The notes below the pieces were generated by a model, which was given only the letters and a program-made list of their open reading frames with translations, was not told the origin of the DNA and searched no databases. This document shows positions 1 to 8,659 of a DNA stretch of 64,000 nt, in pieces. Source of the stretch: Paralimibaculum aggregatum (GTDB lineage Bacteria > Pseudomonadota > Alphaproteobacteria > Rhodobacterales > Rhodobacteraceae); assembly GCF_030270585.1 (NCBI RefSeq), contig NZ_BSYI01000008.1, positions 91,614 to 155,613 on the forward strand, in the 5' to 3' direction. Both the position numbers and the translations under genes were made by a program. Numbering within the stretch: position 1 is the stretch's first letter; every line of letters begins with the position of its first letter.

Positions 1-410
1 CCGTCCGGCGCGGCGAGATAGCGGATCTCGGCCGGTGTGGCGGGGGCGGCCGGTGCGGCGGCGGCAGCCGCAGGGGGCAGGCCTCCGGCCGCCTCCACCT
101 GCCCGAGAAAGCGGAAGCCCCGGCGCGGCACGGTGCGGATGATCCGCTGCGCGCGGCCGTCGTCGCCGAGGGCGGTGCGGGCGGCGTTGATGCGCGAGGC
201 GATCGCCGCATCCGAGACGATGCGCCCGCGCCAGACCGCCTCGATCAGCTCGTCGCGGGAGATCAGGCGGTCCGGGTTCGCGGCAAGGAAGCGGATCAGC
301 GTGAAGACCTGCGGCTCCACCGGCACCACGCCGTCGGGGCCGAGCAGCTCGCCGGTGCCCGGGCAGAGGCGATATCCTTCGAAACGGAGCTCGTCGGGGT
401 CTCCGGTCAT
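1..410 (-). CDS. Winged-helix transcriptional regulator, N-terminal part (runs off the left edge)
   Basis: The ATG lies at 410 reading leftwards and the frame stays open to base 1, so only about 136 residues are visible. Residues 1-105 form an OmpR/PhoB-type winged-helix DNA-binding domain: the patterns LISRDELIEAVWRG and VPRRGFRFLG are typical. No receiver domain precedes it, as in CadC-like regulators. An Ala/Pro linker follows, and the last visible residues (AEIRYLAAPDG) resemble the start of the alpha/beta-hydrolase domain found in a known group of winged-helix/hydrolase fusions. That C-terminal assignment is inference from a few residues; TPR or cyclase fusions are alternatives. It is divergent from the small gene starting at 550. 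Confidence 0.8.
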   Translation of the reverse strand, partial: MTGDPDELRFEGYRLCPGTGELLGPDGVVPVEPQVFTLIRFLAANPDRLISRDELIEAVWRGRIVSDAAIASRINAARTALGDDGRAQRIIRTVPRRGFRFLGQVEAAGGLPPAAAAAAPAAPATPAEIRYLAAPD

Positions 411-549
411 CGCGCGCCACCTGCCGGAAGGGAAATCTCAAGGAAAACACAAGCGGATCCGAAGCGAAGGGTCAAGCGGGCCGGCGCCGGCGGCGGTAGC
501 TCTCGGGGGCAGGGAGCACGGTGCTCCCGCCAGAGAGAGGAGAGCCGAG

Positions 550-822
550 ATGACCGAGATCCAGACCCGCCCCGCCCGGACTGCCGAGATCGCCGGGACG
601 CCGGAGAGTTTCTTCCTTGCCGATGGCCGGATCGACTATCCCCGCGCGCTGGCCGCCGGGCGGCGCTGCCGCTCCGCCGCGGTCTGCGCCGCCGGGGCCG
701 GGGCGGTCCGGGGAGCCCGGCAGGCCGCCGACGCCGCGGCATCGCAGGGTGCCGAGACCGGCCGGAGCCTGCTCGGCCGGCTCGCCCGGTTCTGGCTGTC
801 GCCCAGCCCCGTCATCCGGTGA
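550..822 (+). CDS. Small protein of unknown function, 90 aa
   Basis: Not recognised. The ATG at 550 is preceded by a purine-rich ribosome site (agagaggag). The protein is Arg/Ala-rich and contains a DYPRALAAGRRCRS stretch; short Rhodobacterales proteins with a similar 'DYxxAxxxGRxxRS' region exist, but I know of no function for them. There is no signal peptide or membrane segment. Its last 11 bases overlap tail-to-tail with the convergent membrane-protein gene ending at 812. The reading frame is open upstream to base 37, but that part lies opposite the regulator gene, so the start at 550 is preferred. Confidence 0.5.
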   Translation: MTEIQTRPARTAEIAGTPESFFLADGRIDYPRALAAGRRCRSAAVCAAGAGAVRGARQAADAAASQGAETGRSLLGRLARFWLSPSPVIR

Positions 823-2227
823 GCGGGCCCGAGGCGGCATCGTCGGGCCCGGCCCGGCGCGCGCCTCCGGCCGAGGCCCGGTCGCAGCAACCGGTCAGCA
901 GCAGGTCGGCCGCCGCCACGATGGTGAACATGCCGATGGCAAGATAGGGCAGCAGGTGCTTCTCGAACTCGAAATACCCGTCGGCGACCACGATGAACAC
1001 CGGCGAGACGATCAGCGGCAGCAGCAGCGCCGCCGGCACCGCCCGGCGCGCCGCCGCCGCCGCCACGAAGAGCCCCACCCCGAGGCTCAGCACATGGCCG
1101 AGCCGGGCCAGCAGCCAGGCCCAGACCTCGGCCAGCGGCCCGGGATAGAGATAGTGCAGCCGGTAGTCCGCCCGCAGCGCGGTCAGCCAGCTCTCGCGGG
1201 CCACCGCCAGCGCCAGCGCGGGATCGCGCAGCAGCGTGCCGAGATAGGCCGGCAGCCGCCCGTGCACGGCCAGCGCGCGCTGCTCCTCGCGCGGCAGGGC
1301 GGTCATCTCGGGCCAGTAGGGGCTGCCCCAGTGATGCGCCACGCTCTCGGGCAGGCCGGTATCGGCGAATCCGGTGCGGCCGAGGCGGTCCTGCTGCACG
1401 CCGCGGCGGGCGAGGAAATCCCGCTCCGGCCAGGTCGAGACCGCGGCCGAGGACAGCGCCAGCCCGTCGAACACGCGGTTGTAGGCGTTCGGCACGCCAT
1501 AGCGGATCTGGTTGCGCATGACGCCGAGCCCGACCACCACGACGAGAAAGCCGAGCATCAGCACCCGCGCCCGCGGCGGCTCGCGCCACAGCACCAGCGC
1601 CACCGGCAGCAGCATCAGCACCATCGAGGGCTTGGCATAGATCAGCAGCGTCGTCGCCAGCACCAGCCAGATCGGCGGGATGCGGCGCCGCACGGTCCCG
1701 AGCAGCAGCGCCGTCCAGCCCGGAGCCAGCGCCAGCACCGCCGCCTCCTCGAAGGGCGAGTTGAAATAGCCGACCAGCACCGGGCAGAGCAGGATCGCCG
1801 CGATCGCCACCGCGGCGGCGAGCTTGCCGCCGCGGCTCGGCAGCGCCCGCATCAGCAGCAGCACGCCGCCGAGGAACAGCGCGAGATAGGCCGCGGTCAG
1901 CCAGGCGATGTCGAATCGCGCCGCGCCGAGGGCCTTCGCCGCCAGCGCCGCGCCCTGGGCGATCAGCGCCGAGAAGCTGTCCGGTACCAGCCGGCGGAGC
2001 TCGTTCTCGCCGATCTCCGCCATCGGATAGGTGCGGCCCGGCGCCGGGTCCCCGATGCTCGCGGCACGCGGGACGAAGGCCTTGTCGAGCACGCGGTAGC
2101 CGTCGCCGTTGTCGGCGAGGCCGATCCCCTGCCCCTCGATCAGCAGCAGCGCGCCGCACCAGCCGAGCAGCAGGAGCAGGCCGGCGATCGCAGCGCGCCG
2201 CAGCAGGCTTGCATCTCCCGCGCTCAC
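812..2227 (-). CDS. Polytopic membrane protein, WsfD/GT-C glycosyltransferase-like
   Basis: A 471-aa integral membrane protein with about ten hydrophobic segments. After the first segment is a soluble loop with ADNGDGYRV near residue 38, which recalls the NNGD(F/Y)YRV motif of WsfD-type glycan hexose transferases. A large periplasmic loop lies around residues 225-325. The acidic motif near the end of the first loop is the usual catalytic position in GT-C enzymes, so a lipid-linked sugar transferase is plausible, but this is inference. It starts at a GTG that overlaps the trpF stop in a GTGA, which predicts translational coupling to trpF although no pathway link is apparent. Confidence 0.6.
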   Translation of the reverse strand: MSAGDASLLRRAAIAGLLLLLGWCGALLLIEGQGIGLADNGDGYRVLDKAFVPRAASIGDPAPGRTYPMAEIGENELRRLVPDSFSALIAQGAALAAKALGAARFDIAWLTAAYLALFLGGVLLLMRALPSRGGKLAAAVAIAAILLCPVLVGYFNSPFEEAAVLALAPGWTALLLGTVRRRIPPIWLVLATTLLIYAKPSMVLMLLPVALVLWREPPRARVLMLGFLVVVVGLGVMRNQIRYGVPNAYNRVFDGLALSSAAVSTWPERDFLARRGVQQDRLGRTGFADTGLPESVAHHWGSPYWPEMTALPREEQRALAVHGRLPAYLGTLLRDPALALAVARESWLTALRADYRLHYLYPGPLAEVWAWLLARLGHVLSLGVGLFVAAAAARRAVPAALLLPLIVSPVFIVVADGYFEFEKHLLPYLAIGMFTIVAAADLLLTGCCDRASAGGARRAGPDDAASGPLTG

Positions 2228-2961
2228 CCGCGTCGCCCGTGCCCGTGTCGCGGCCCCTGCCCGGAATCGTGGCCGGAATCGTCTCCGGCATCACGGCCGG
2301 GCGCCGGCCCGCGCAGGTTTGCCGGGGCACCGGCGCGGCCCGCCGCGGCCAGGAAGGCGCGGATCCTGTCCGGGTCCTTCACGCCGGGGGCGCTCTCGAC
2401 GCCGGAGGAGACGTCGAGCTGCGCCGCCCCGGTCACCGCCACCGCCTCGGAGACGTTCTCCGGGGTCAGCCCGCCGGCCAGCATCCAGGGCCGCGGCCAG
2501 CGCCGCCCGGCGAGCAGCCGCCAGTCGACAGCGAGCGCATTGCCGCCGGGGCGGGTCGCGCCCTTCGGCGGCTTGGCATCGATCAGCAGCTGGTCGGCCA
2601 CCGGGGCATAGCGCGCCACCGCCTCGAGATCCGCCGCCTCGCGGACGCCGATCGCCTTCATTGCCGGCAGCCCGGTGCGCGCCCGGATCGCGGCGACCCG
2701 GTCCGGCGGCTCCTGCCCGTGCAGCTGCACCATGTCGATCGGCAGCCCGGCGAGCAGCTCGACCAGCGCATCGTCCGGGTCCACCGCCAGCGCCACCTTG
2801 ACGACGCCCGGCGGCGCCGCGAGGGCCAGCGCGCGCACCGCCTCGGCGCCGAGACTGCGCGGGCTCGGCGGGAACATCACGAAGCCCAGATAGGCCGCCC
2901 CCGCATCGGCCGCCGCGGCCACCGCGGCCGGGTCCATCAGCCCGCAGATCTTCACGCGCAC
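2224..2961 (-). CDS. trpF: Phosphoribosylanthranilate isomerase
   Basis: TrpF converts N-(5-phosphoribosyl)anthranilate to CdRP in tryptophan synthesis, as a cytosolic (beta/alpha)8 barrel. The start VRVKICGL carries the catalytic Cys of the KICG motif, VQLHGQE is the usual barrel motif, and the catalytic Asp is in LDVSSGVE. I chose GTG at 2961 because GGGGAGG sits seven bases before it; the ATG at 2988 has a poor site. At 245 aa it is longer than the usual 205-215, because a disordered His/Gly/Asp-rich tail of about 35 residues follows the barrel. It lies downstream of ihfB and lapA. trpB, the usual next gene in this order, is absent and replaced by the GT-C-like gene. Confidence 0.93.
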   Translation of the reverse strand: MRVKICGLMDPAAVAAAADAGAAYLGFVMFPPSPRSLGAEAVRALALAAPPGVVKVALAVDPDDALVELLAGLPIDMVQLHGQEPPDRVAAIRARTGLPAMKAIGVREAADLEAVARYAPVADQLLIDAKPPKGATRPGGNALAVDWRLLAGRRWPRPWMLAGGLTPENVSEAVAVTGAAQLDVSSGVESAPGVKDPDRIRAFLAAAGRAGAPANLRGPAPGRDAGDDSGHDSGQGPRHGHGRRG

Positions 2962-3029
2962 CGCAGCGCCTCCCCGCCGTCCGTCCATCGGAAATCCGCC
3001 CCGCTCGGCGCCCGGCCCGGGCGCCCCGT

Positions 3030-3383
3030 TCACCCCGGACGCCGGCGCCGCGCCGGCAGCGCGGGCATCTCGTCCTCGCCCTCGCCGAGCCGCAGCGAGA
3101 GCCGCTTGATCTCCTTGCGCAGGCGCCAGACCTCCTCGGTCTTCTCTTCCACCTGCCGGCGATGCTTGGCCTCGCGCACCCATTCCATCACCTGGCCCAC
3201 CACGATGCCCACCAGCACCGCCGCGAAGATCACCGCCGCCAGCGGCACCCCGCGCAGCTCGGCCTCCGGCAGGCCGAGTCCCTGCGGCAGAAGGAATACA
3301 TCGACAGGGGCCCGGTTGGCCACACCCACGACCACGAGCCCGAGCCCGAGCACGCTCAGCACGCCAAGCCTGACTATCCGCAT
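3030..3383 (-). CDS. lapA: LapA-domain inner-membrane protein
   Basis: A 117-aa protein of the LapA (DUF1049) family, associated with lipopolysaccharide assembly in enterobacteria; no partner gene lapB is seen here. Two membrane segments (about residues 5-23 and 43-65) are followed by a charged coiled coil (about 72-105) that would lie in the cytoplasm, and an Arg-rich end. The ATG at 3383 has GGAGG six bases upstream. It lies 37 bases after ihfB, a conserved neighbour in alphaproteobacteria. Confidence 0.85.
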   Translation of the reverse strand: MRIVRLGVLSVLGLGLVVVGVANRAPVDVFLLPQGLGLPEAELRGVPLAAVIFAAVLVGIVVGQVMEWVREAKHRRQVEEKTEEVWRLRKEIKRLSLRLGEGEDEMPALPARRRRPG

Positions 3384-3420
3384 CGGCAGCCTCCGCCCGG
3401 AGGGGCCGCAGCCCCCAGGG

Positions 3421-3702
3421 TCAATCCGAGTTCATGCGCTCGCGCAGTTCCTTGCCGGCCTTGAAGAAGGGCACGGTCTTCTCCGGCACCTCCACCGCCT
3501 CGCCGGTGCGCGGGTTGCGCCCGGTGCGGGCGTCGCGATTCTTGACCGAGAAGGCGCCGAAGCCGCGCAGCTCGACCCGGTCGCCGCGGGCCAGGGCCTC
3601 GGTGATCTCGTCGAACACCGTGGAGACGATGCGCTCGACATCGCGCAGATAGAGATGCGGGTTGTCCTCCGCGATCTGCTGGACCAGCTCGGATTTGATC
3701 AT
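3421..3702 (-). CDS. ihfB: Integration host factor subunit beta
   Basis: A 93-aa DNA-bending HU/IHF-fold protein. It pairs with IHF-alpha (not in this window) to bend DNA at replication, recombination and promoter sites. The N-terminus MIKSELVQ, the [12 protein letters not shown] segment and the DNA-intercalating arm GRNPRTGE (Pro at the tip) are diagnostic of the beta subunit. The length is normal. The ATG at 3702 follows a G-rich ribosome site. Position after rpsA and before lapA/trpF matches the common proteobacterial order, except that sppA and a repeat-bearing gap lie between rpsA and ihfB. Confidence 0.96.
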   Translation of the reverse strand: MIKSELVQQIAEDNPHLYLRDVERIVSTVFDEITEALARGDRVELRGFGAFSVKNRDARTGRNPRTGEAVEVPEKTVPFFKAGKELRERMNSD

Positions 3703-3726
3703 GCGACCCCCCCGTTACACGGCAAG

Positions 3727-3748
3727 ACCCTGTAGGTTCAGGGTTTTT
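3727..3748. promoter_or_regulatory. Small hairpin in the ihfB leader
   Basis: ACCCTG (3727-3732) and CAGGGT (3739-3744) form a 6-bp stem with a 6-nt loop, followed on the plus strand by TTTT. All nearby genes are on the minus strand, where no U-run follows, so it is not a good terminator for sppA. It lies 25-45 bases upstream of ihfB in a locally AT-richer stretch and may be part of the ihfB leader or an autoregulatory site. Confidence 0.3.
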
Positions 3749-3820
3749 ACATTCGGCCAAGGGTTGCACGCGATCTCCCCTGCGTCAACGGCAATGCCGC
3801 TCGACTGCATGCGGGCGGCA

Positions 3821-4735
3821 TCAGCCGGTCCAGATCGCGAGCAGCTGCGGCCCGGGCGCGAACTGCACCGGCGCGGCCGGCAGCCAGGCGCGCATCCGCT
3901 CCTCGATATCGCCGAAGGGGAAGGGCAGGTCGGTCTTGTCCCAGCGATAGTCGCGCTGGCGCAGCTCGGCGGAGATGTCGTGCGTCTCGGCCAGCCAGTC
4001 CCGCGCCGCGCTCTCGTCGCCGAGCGCATCCACCAGCCCCAGCGCCGCGGCCTGGGCGCCGGAGAAGACCCGCCCGTCGGCGACCTCGGCGAGCCGCGGC
4101 CCCTCGAGCCCGCGGCGCTCCGAGACCAGCCCGGTGAACCAGCCATAGGCGTCGAGCACCAGCGCCTCCATGGCGGCGATCTGCTCCGGCGTGTGCGGGC
4201 TCACCGGGTTGGGCGCGGCCTTCAGCGGGCTCGACTTGATCTCGGTGAAGGAGACGCCGAGGCGCTCCAGCAGCCGGGTCGCGTCGGGCACCGAGCTGAC
4301 CACGCCGATCGAGCCGGTGATGGTGTTGCGCCGGGCGAAGATCCGGTCCGCGCCCATTGCGGCGACATAGCCGCCGGAGGCCGCCACCTCGCCGAGCACC
4401 GCCACCACCGGCTTCTCCGCGGCGACGGCGCGCAGCCCGTCGAACAGCGCCTCGGAGCCCACCACGGTGCCGCCGGGGCTGGAGATCGAGACGATCAGCG
4501 CCTTCACGTCGTCGTCCTCGGCGATGCGCTTCAGCGCCGCCTGCCGGTCGCGGTCGGAAACGATCACGCCGTTGATCTCGATCCGCGCGACATGCGCGCC
4601 GCCGCCCTTCGCCGCGCGCCAGGGCACCAGCGCCACCACCACCGCGAGGATGGCGAGAATCGCGAGGATGCGCCAGAAGGCGAGGCGCTTGCGCAGGCGG
4701 CGGCGTTCGATGATGGCATCGGCAGTGGCGGGCAT
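3821..4735 (-). CDS. sppA: Signal peptide peptidase SppA, short S49 type
   Basis: A 304-aa membrane-anchored S49 serine protease that degrades signal peptides after secretion. An N-terminal membrane segment spans about residues 20-38. The catalytic Ser120 is in VAASGGYVAA and the likely general base Lys172 is in KSSPLKAAPNP; their spacing of 52 matches the Bacillus short-form enzyme. It is about half the length of E. coli SppA, as usual for this subfamily. The start is the ATG at 4735 with a CGGAGAC site upstream; longer readings extend into the repeat region and are rejected. It lies between rpsA and ihfB. Confidence 0.92.
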   Translation of the reverse strand: MPATADAIIERRRLRKRLAFWRILAILAILAVVVALVPWRAAKGGGAHVARIEINGVIVSDRDRQAALKRIAEDDDVKALIVSISSPGGTVVGSEALFDGLRAVAAEKPVVAVLGEVAASGGYVAAMGADRIFARRNTITGSIGVVSSVPDATRLLERLGVSFTEIKSSPLKAAPNPVSPHTPEQIAAMEALVLDAYGWFTGLVSERRGLEGPRLAEVADGRVFSGAQAAALGLVDALGDESAARDWLAETHDISAELRQRDYRWDKTDLPFPFGDIEERMRAWLPAAPVQFAPGPQLLAIWTG

Positions 4736-4989
4736 GGGCTGTCTCCGGTTCCCGATCCGTGTGCAAAGGGGTAGGGCGGCGCGGCCCGTCTGGCAAGGGC
4801 GGAGCGGGCGGTTGGCCGCGCGCCGGCCCGGCCCGGCGCGCCCTGCCGCCGAGGAGCGCCGCATTGTTGGAGAGCGCCGCCAGGGGCCCGGCGAGGCGCA
4901 GGGTGCCGGCCATTGCGACGGCAGCCGCGACCGGCGGAGCCTCCCGGCGCGATGCGCCCGCGGCGGCATCGCGATCCGCGACTCGGTGG
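4736..4989. other. Non-coding stretch upstream of sppA
   Basis: No convincing gene: the open frames on both strands lack good ribosome sites and family resemblance. The sppA promoter presumably lies here, but I see no clear -35/-10 pair. Confidence 0.4.
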
Positions 4990-5100
4990 TGGCCCCGCCC
5001 TTCTCCCGGTCGTTCAGGCCGGCGGTTCCACCAGCCTCGACACGGGTGCCCGCGCCGATCCGGTGAACGCCGCGCGGGCCGGTAGCCATTCCCCGGGGGA
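4990..5100. repeat. Imperfect tandem direct repeat, copy A
   Basis: Copy A of an approximately 110-bp unit. It shares with copy B (5101-5223) an identical 24-bp core (5009-5032 against 5129-5152) and a second close block around 5066-5089 against 5186-5209. Copy B carries about 12 extra bases near its left end. Read on the minus strand, both copies translate to similar peptides (shared GTAGLND), so a decayed duplicated coding sequence is possible, but no start or family is evident. Confidence 0.65.
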
Positions 5101-5223
5101 TGGCCCCACCCTTCGCCGTCGCCCTCCTGGTCGTTCAGGCCGGCGGTTCCACATGCCTCAATCCGGGGGGCTGCGCCGGTGCGGTGATTGCCGCGCGGGC
5201 CGGAAGCCAATCGCCGGGCGATG
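5101..5223. repeat. Imperfect tandem direct repeat, copy B
   Basis: Copy B abuts copy A directly. Differences between the copies are scattered substitutions plus one short insertion, which suggests an old tandem duplication. I saw no clear third copy in the window. Confidence 0.65.
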
Positions 5224-5467
5224 CCTTCGGTAAGCGGCCGGGCAAGGCACGGGATGCCTTCGGGACGGACTTCCGCCGCAGGGCGCGAGGGGAGCCGGAC
5301 GCTTCCGGCTGCGCGACCGGATGCAGGCCCGCAAGCTCTCGGCGGCGCGCCGGCCGAACGGCGCCGCCGCGCGCCTGGCCGAGCCGTCGGCGCAGGGCCC
5401 GTGCGCGGCCGTGAAAGGCGCGCCGGGCGACCGGCCGATTGCCGGCGGCGGCGGTGCCAGAACGCGA
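5224..5467. other. Non-coding GC-rich stretch downstream of rpsA
   Basis: No supported gene. The short string gatgccttcgg occurs near 5220 and again near 5253, possibly part of the adjacent repeat structure. Otherwise nothing recognisable. Confidence 0.4.
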
Positions 5468-5497
5468 GAAGGGCGCGGGGGTGGCCCCGCGCCCTTC
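5468..5497 (-). terminator. Hairpin terminator of rpsA
   Basis: A perfect 13-bp stem (5468-5480 with 5485-5497) closed by a 4-nt loop, starting 27 bases after the rpsA stop. On the minus strand it is followed by a T-poor tract, so termination may rely mainly on the very stable GC stem. Confidence 0.75.
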
Positions 5498-5523
5498 GGT
5501 TCCGCTGGCGATGCGGGCGAGGA

Positions 5524-7206
5524 TTACTCGCCGCGATCCTTCAGCGCGGCGCCGAGGATATCGCCGAGCGAGGCGCCCGAATCGGAGGAGCCGTACTGCT
5601 GCACCGCCTCCTTCTCGTCGTCGATCTCGCGCGCCTTGATCGAGAGCGAGATGCGCCGCTGCGCCTTGTCGAGATTGGTGATCTTGGCGTCGATGCGGTC
5701 GCCCACCGAGAAGCGGTCCGGCCGCTGCTCGGCGCGGTCGCGCGACAGGTCGGAGCGGCGGATGAAGGCCTTCATGCCGTCATGCTCGACCTCGATGCCG
5801 CCATCCTCGATCGCCGTCACGATCACGGTCACCACCGAGCCGCGCTTGACGCCCTTGGTGGCCTCCTGGAACGGATCGCCGCCGAGCTGCTTCACGCCGA
5901 GCGAGATGCGCTCCTTCTCGGTATCGACATCGAGCACCACGGCACGGACGAGATCGCCCTTCTTGTACTCGGCCATCGCCTCCTCGCCGGAGCGGTTCCA
6001 GTCGAGGTCCGAGAGGTGCACCATGCCGTCGATATCGCCGTCGAGACCGATGAACAGGCCGAACTCGGTGATGTTCTTGACCTCGCCCTCGACCTCGGAG
6101 CCCGCCGGGTTGTTCTCGAGGAACGCCTCCCAGGGGTTCTGCAGGCACTGCTTGAGGCCGAGCGAGACGCGGCGCTTGGAGGGATCGACATCCAGGACCA
6201 TGACCTCGACCTCCTGGGAGGTGGAGACGATCTTGCCGGGATGCACGTTCTTCTTGGTCCAGGACATCTCGGAGACGTGCACCAGGCCCTCGACACCGGC
6301 CTCCAGCTCCACGAAGGCGCCGTAGTCGGTGATGTTGGTGACGCGGCCGGTCCATTTCGAGCCGATCGGGTACTTGGTCTCGACCGAATCCCAGGGATCC
6401 GCCATCAGCTGCTTCATGCCGAGGCTGATGCGCTGGGTCTCCTTGTTGACCTTGATGACCTGCACCTTGAGGGTCTCGCCGATGGAGACGATCTCGGAGG
6501 GGTGGTTGACGCGGCGCCAGGCCATGTCGGTCACGTGCAGCAGGCCGTCGACGCCGCCGAGATCCACGAAGGCACCGTAGTCGGTGACGTTCTTGACCAC
6601 GCCGTCGACCACATCGCCCTCTTTCAGCTTGGCGACGATCTCGGCGCGCTGCTCGGCGCGGCTCTCCTCGAGCACGGCGCGGCGCGACACGACGATGTTG
6701 CCGCGGCGGCGGTCCATCTTGAGGATCTGGAAGGGCTGCGGAACGCCCATCAGCGGGCCAACGTCGCGCACCGGGCGCACGTCGATCTGGCTGCCGGGCA
6801 GGAAGGCCACGGCGCCGCCGAGATCGACGGTGAAGCCGCCCTTGACGCGGCCGAAGATCGCGCCCTCGACGCGCTCGCCCTTGTCGTTGGCGGCCTCGAG
6901 ACGGTCCCAGGCCTCCTCGCGGCGGGCCTTCTCGCGGCTGATCGCGGCCTCGCCGCGCGCGTTCTCGACGCGCTCCAGGAACACCTCGACGGTGTCTCCC
7001 GGCTTGAGCTCGGCCGGCTTGCCGTGCGCGCTGAATTCCTTGAGGTCGACCCGACCCTCGGCCTTGAAGCCGACATCGATGACCGCCTGACCGTTCTCGA
7101 TCGCGATCACCGTCCCCTTGACGACCGAGCCTTCGTCCGGGGTCTCCTTCTCGAGGCTTTCGTTCAGCAGGGCCTCGAATTCGTCCATAGTGGCAGTTGA
7201 CGCCAT
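5524..7206 (-). CDS. rpsA: 30S ribosomal protein S1
   Basis: A 560-aa S1 protein, which binds mRNA upstream of the start site and docks it to the 30S subunit. It contains six S1 (OB-fold) repeats; the copies of V(T/K)NITDYGAFV(E/D)L in the middle repeats are obvious. Length and repeat number match the proteobacterial type. The start MASTATMDEFEALLNES is conserved in relatives; AGGAG lies somewhat far (11 nt) from the ATG. It is downstream of cmk, as in many proteobacteria, with a hairpin terminator after it. Confidence 0.97.
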   Translation of the reverse strand: MASTATMDEFEALLNESLEKETPDEGSVVKGTVIAIENGQAVIDVGFKAEGRVDLKEFSAHGKPAELKPGDTVEVFLERVENARGEAAISREKARREEAWDRLEAANDKGERVEGAIFGRVKGGFTVDLGGAVAFLPGSQIDVRPVRDVGPLMGVPQPFQILKMDRRRGNIVVSRRAVLEESRAEQRAEIVAKLKEGDVVDGVVKNVTDYGAFVDLGGVDGLLHVTDMAWRRVNHPSEIVSIGETLKVQVIKVNKETQRISLGMKQLMADPWDSVETKYPIGSKWTGRVTNITDYGAFVELEAGVEGLVHVSEMSWTKKNVHPGKIVSTSQEVEVMVLDVDPSKRRVSLGLKQCLQNPWEAFLENNPAGSEVEGEVKNITEFGLFIGLDGDIDGMVHLSDLDWNRSGEEAMAEYKKGDLVRAVVLDVDTEKERISLGVKQLGGDPFQEATKGVKRGSVVTVIVTAIEDGGIEVEHDGMKAFIRRSDLSRDRAEQRPDRFSVGDRIDAKITNLDKAQRRISLSIKAREIDDEKEAVQQYGSSDSGASLGDILGAALKDRGE

Positions 7207-7310
7207 GTGCGTTAGGTCTCCTGAATAGATTTACCGGCCGGCCGGTTGGTTCCGGCGGTCTTTCCTGATCCTGGGTCGGGAGCGGCACGAACACGCCGGC
7301 ATGCGAGCCC

Positions 7311-7949
7311 TCAGCGGACCCGCGCCAGCGCCTGCTCGATGATGTCGACCGCACGTTCGACGGCCTGCTCTATAGTCAAATCGGTGGTATCTATCAAGTG
7401 TGCATCGACCGGTTTCGTCAGCGGCGCATCGGCGCGGGAGGCGTCGCGGCTGTCGCGCTCCTCGATTTCGCGGCGCACCGCATCGAGGCTGCCGGCGGCG
7501 CCGCCGGCGGCCATTTCCTCGTGCCGGCGCCGCGCCCGGGCGTCGAGGCTGGCGTCGAGATAGAGCTTGACCTCGGCCTGCGGGCAGATCACCGAGCCGA
7601 TGTCGCGCCCGTCGAGCACCGCGCCGCCCTCGCGCCGGGCGAAATCGCGCTGGAACGCCACCAGCGCCTTGCGCACCCCGGCCATGGCGGCGACCTTGGA
7701 GGCCGCCCGCGAGGCCAGCGCGCCGCGCAGGTCGTCGCGCGCGAGGTCCGGCGGCGTCAGCTCGCGCGCCACCAGCTCGGCCAGCCCCTCGTCGAGCGTG
7801 CCGCGGCCCTGGTCGAGCGCCTTGCGCCCCACCGCGCGGTAGAGCAGCCCGGTGTCGAGATGGGCGAAGCCGAAGCGTGCCGCCACCGCCTTCGCCAGCG
7901 TGCCCTTGCCGGCCCCTGCCGGTCCGTCGATCGCCACCGTGAACTGCAC
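7311..7949 (-). CDS. cmk: Cytidylate kinase
   Basis: A 212-aa (d)CMP kinase for pyrimidine nucleotide recycling and supply. The P-loop is GPAGAGKGT near residues 9-17, then the CMP-site segment LDTGLLYRA, and DGRDIGSVICP in the core. Length is normal. The start is GTG (7949); no in-frame ATG fits the conserved N-terminus. It lies between aroA/DUF2726 and rpsA, the standard aroA-cmk-rpsA order. Confidence 0.95.
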   Translation of the reverse strand: MQFTVAIDGPAGAGKGTLAKAVAARFGFAHLDTGLLYRAVGRKALDQGRGTLDEGLAELVARELTPPDLARDDLRGALASRAASKVAAMAGVRKALVAFQRDFARREGGAVLDGRDIGSVICPQAEVKLYLDASLDARARRRHEEMAAGGAAGSLDAVRREIEERDSRDASRADAPLTKPVDAHLIDTTDLTIEQAVERAVDIIEQALARVR

Positions 7950-8028
7950 GCCCGTCCCCGTCCCGTGTTTCCCCGCGGGGCAGGGTTAGGCCATAGGCCG
8001 GACGGAGACAAGCGCTCGCGGGCGGCGC

Positions 8029-8622
8029 TCAGCGCATCGCCCGCAGGCCGCGGGGGCGCGGCGGCGGCGGCTCCGGCGCGGCGAGATGCCGGGCGATCTC
8101 GCGCAGGCGCGGGGCGAGATCCTCGCGGTGGTCGATCTCCACCAGCGCCAGCCCGGCGCGGCGGCAGGCAGTGCGCTTGATGCGGTCGCGGCTCGCATGG
8201 CCGTTGCCGCGGTGGCCGGCGCCGTGGAACTCCACCGCCACCAGCGGCCGGCCGGCGGCGTCGACCACGAGAAAATCGAAGCGCTTGGCGGCGATGCTGC
8301 GGAAGGCGGCGAGCGATGCCGGGGCCGGGCCATCGGTGCCGAACACCGCGCCGAGCGCCACCTGCGCATGCAGGCTGGCGCCGCGCCCGGCCGCCCCGGT
8401 CTCCTCCAGCAGCCGCAGCAGGTCGCCGCGCAGCCGCCCCTCGGAGCGGTTCCAGATCGGTGCCGGGGTGACCGTGACGGCCGGGTCGGCGATGGGCTCG
8501 GCCGGGCGCCGCGCGGCCCGCAGCAGCCGCACCGCGGCGAGCGCGGCGGCGGCGAGGAGCAGCGGCCAGAGCAGGCCCTGCAGCCCCGCCAGCAGGTCGG
8601 GAACCGCGTCGATGCCGGTCAT
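8029..8622 (-). CDS. DUF2726-family membrane-anchored protein
   Basis: A 197-aa protein with one N-terminal membrane segment (about 12-33), a linker, and a DUF2726 domain (about 60-180). The domain has an endonuclease-like pattern: FDFLVVD, then VAVEFHG, then RIKRTACRRAGLALVEI, resembling a PD-(D/E)xK core that keeps acidic residues and a lysine. Family members are often found fused or next to topoisomerase or restriction-like modules, but the function is unknown. It lies between aroA and cmk, spaced 37 bp from aroA. Confidence 0.75.
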   Translation of the reverse strand: MTGIDAVPDLLAGLQGLLWPLLLAAAALAAVRLLRAARRPAEPIADPAVTVTPAPIWNRSEGRLRGDLLRLLEETGAAGRGASLHAQVALGAVFGTDGPAPASLAAFRSIAAKRFDFLVVDAAGRPLVAVEFHGAGHRGNGHASRDRIKRTACRRAGLALVEIDHREDLAPRLREIARHLAAPEPPPPRPRGLRAMR

Positions 8623-8659
8623 GCCCGAATCGCTCCGGCCAGCCCGAGGGCGGCGCCGG

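Noticed and set aside
617..2611. 664-codon plus-strand open frame
   Set aside because: Antisense to the membrane protein and trpF, Gln/Arg-rich with no family resemblance.
4736..5210. N-terminal extension of SppA through the repeat region
   Set aside because: The extension is not SppA-like, lacks a ribosome site, and includes the tandem repeats; the ATG at 4735 precedes the membrane anchor properly.
5188..7200. 670-codon plus-strand open frame
   Set aside because: Antisense to rpsA; its repeated motifs mirror the S1 repeats.
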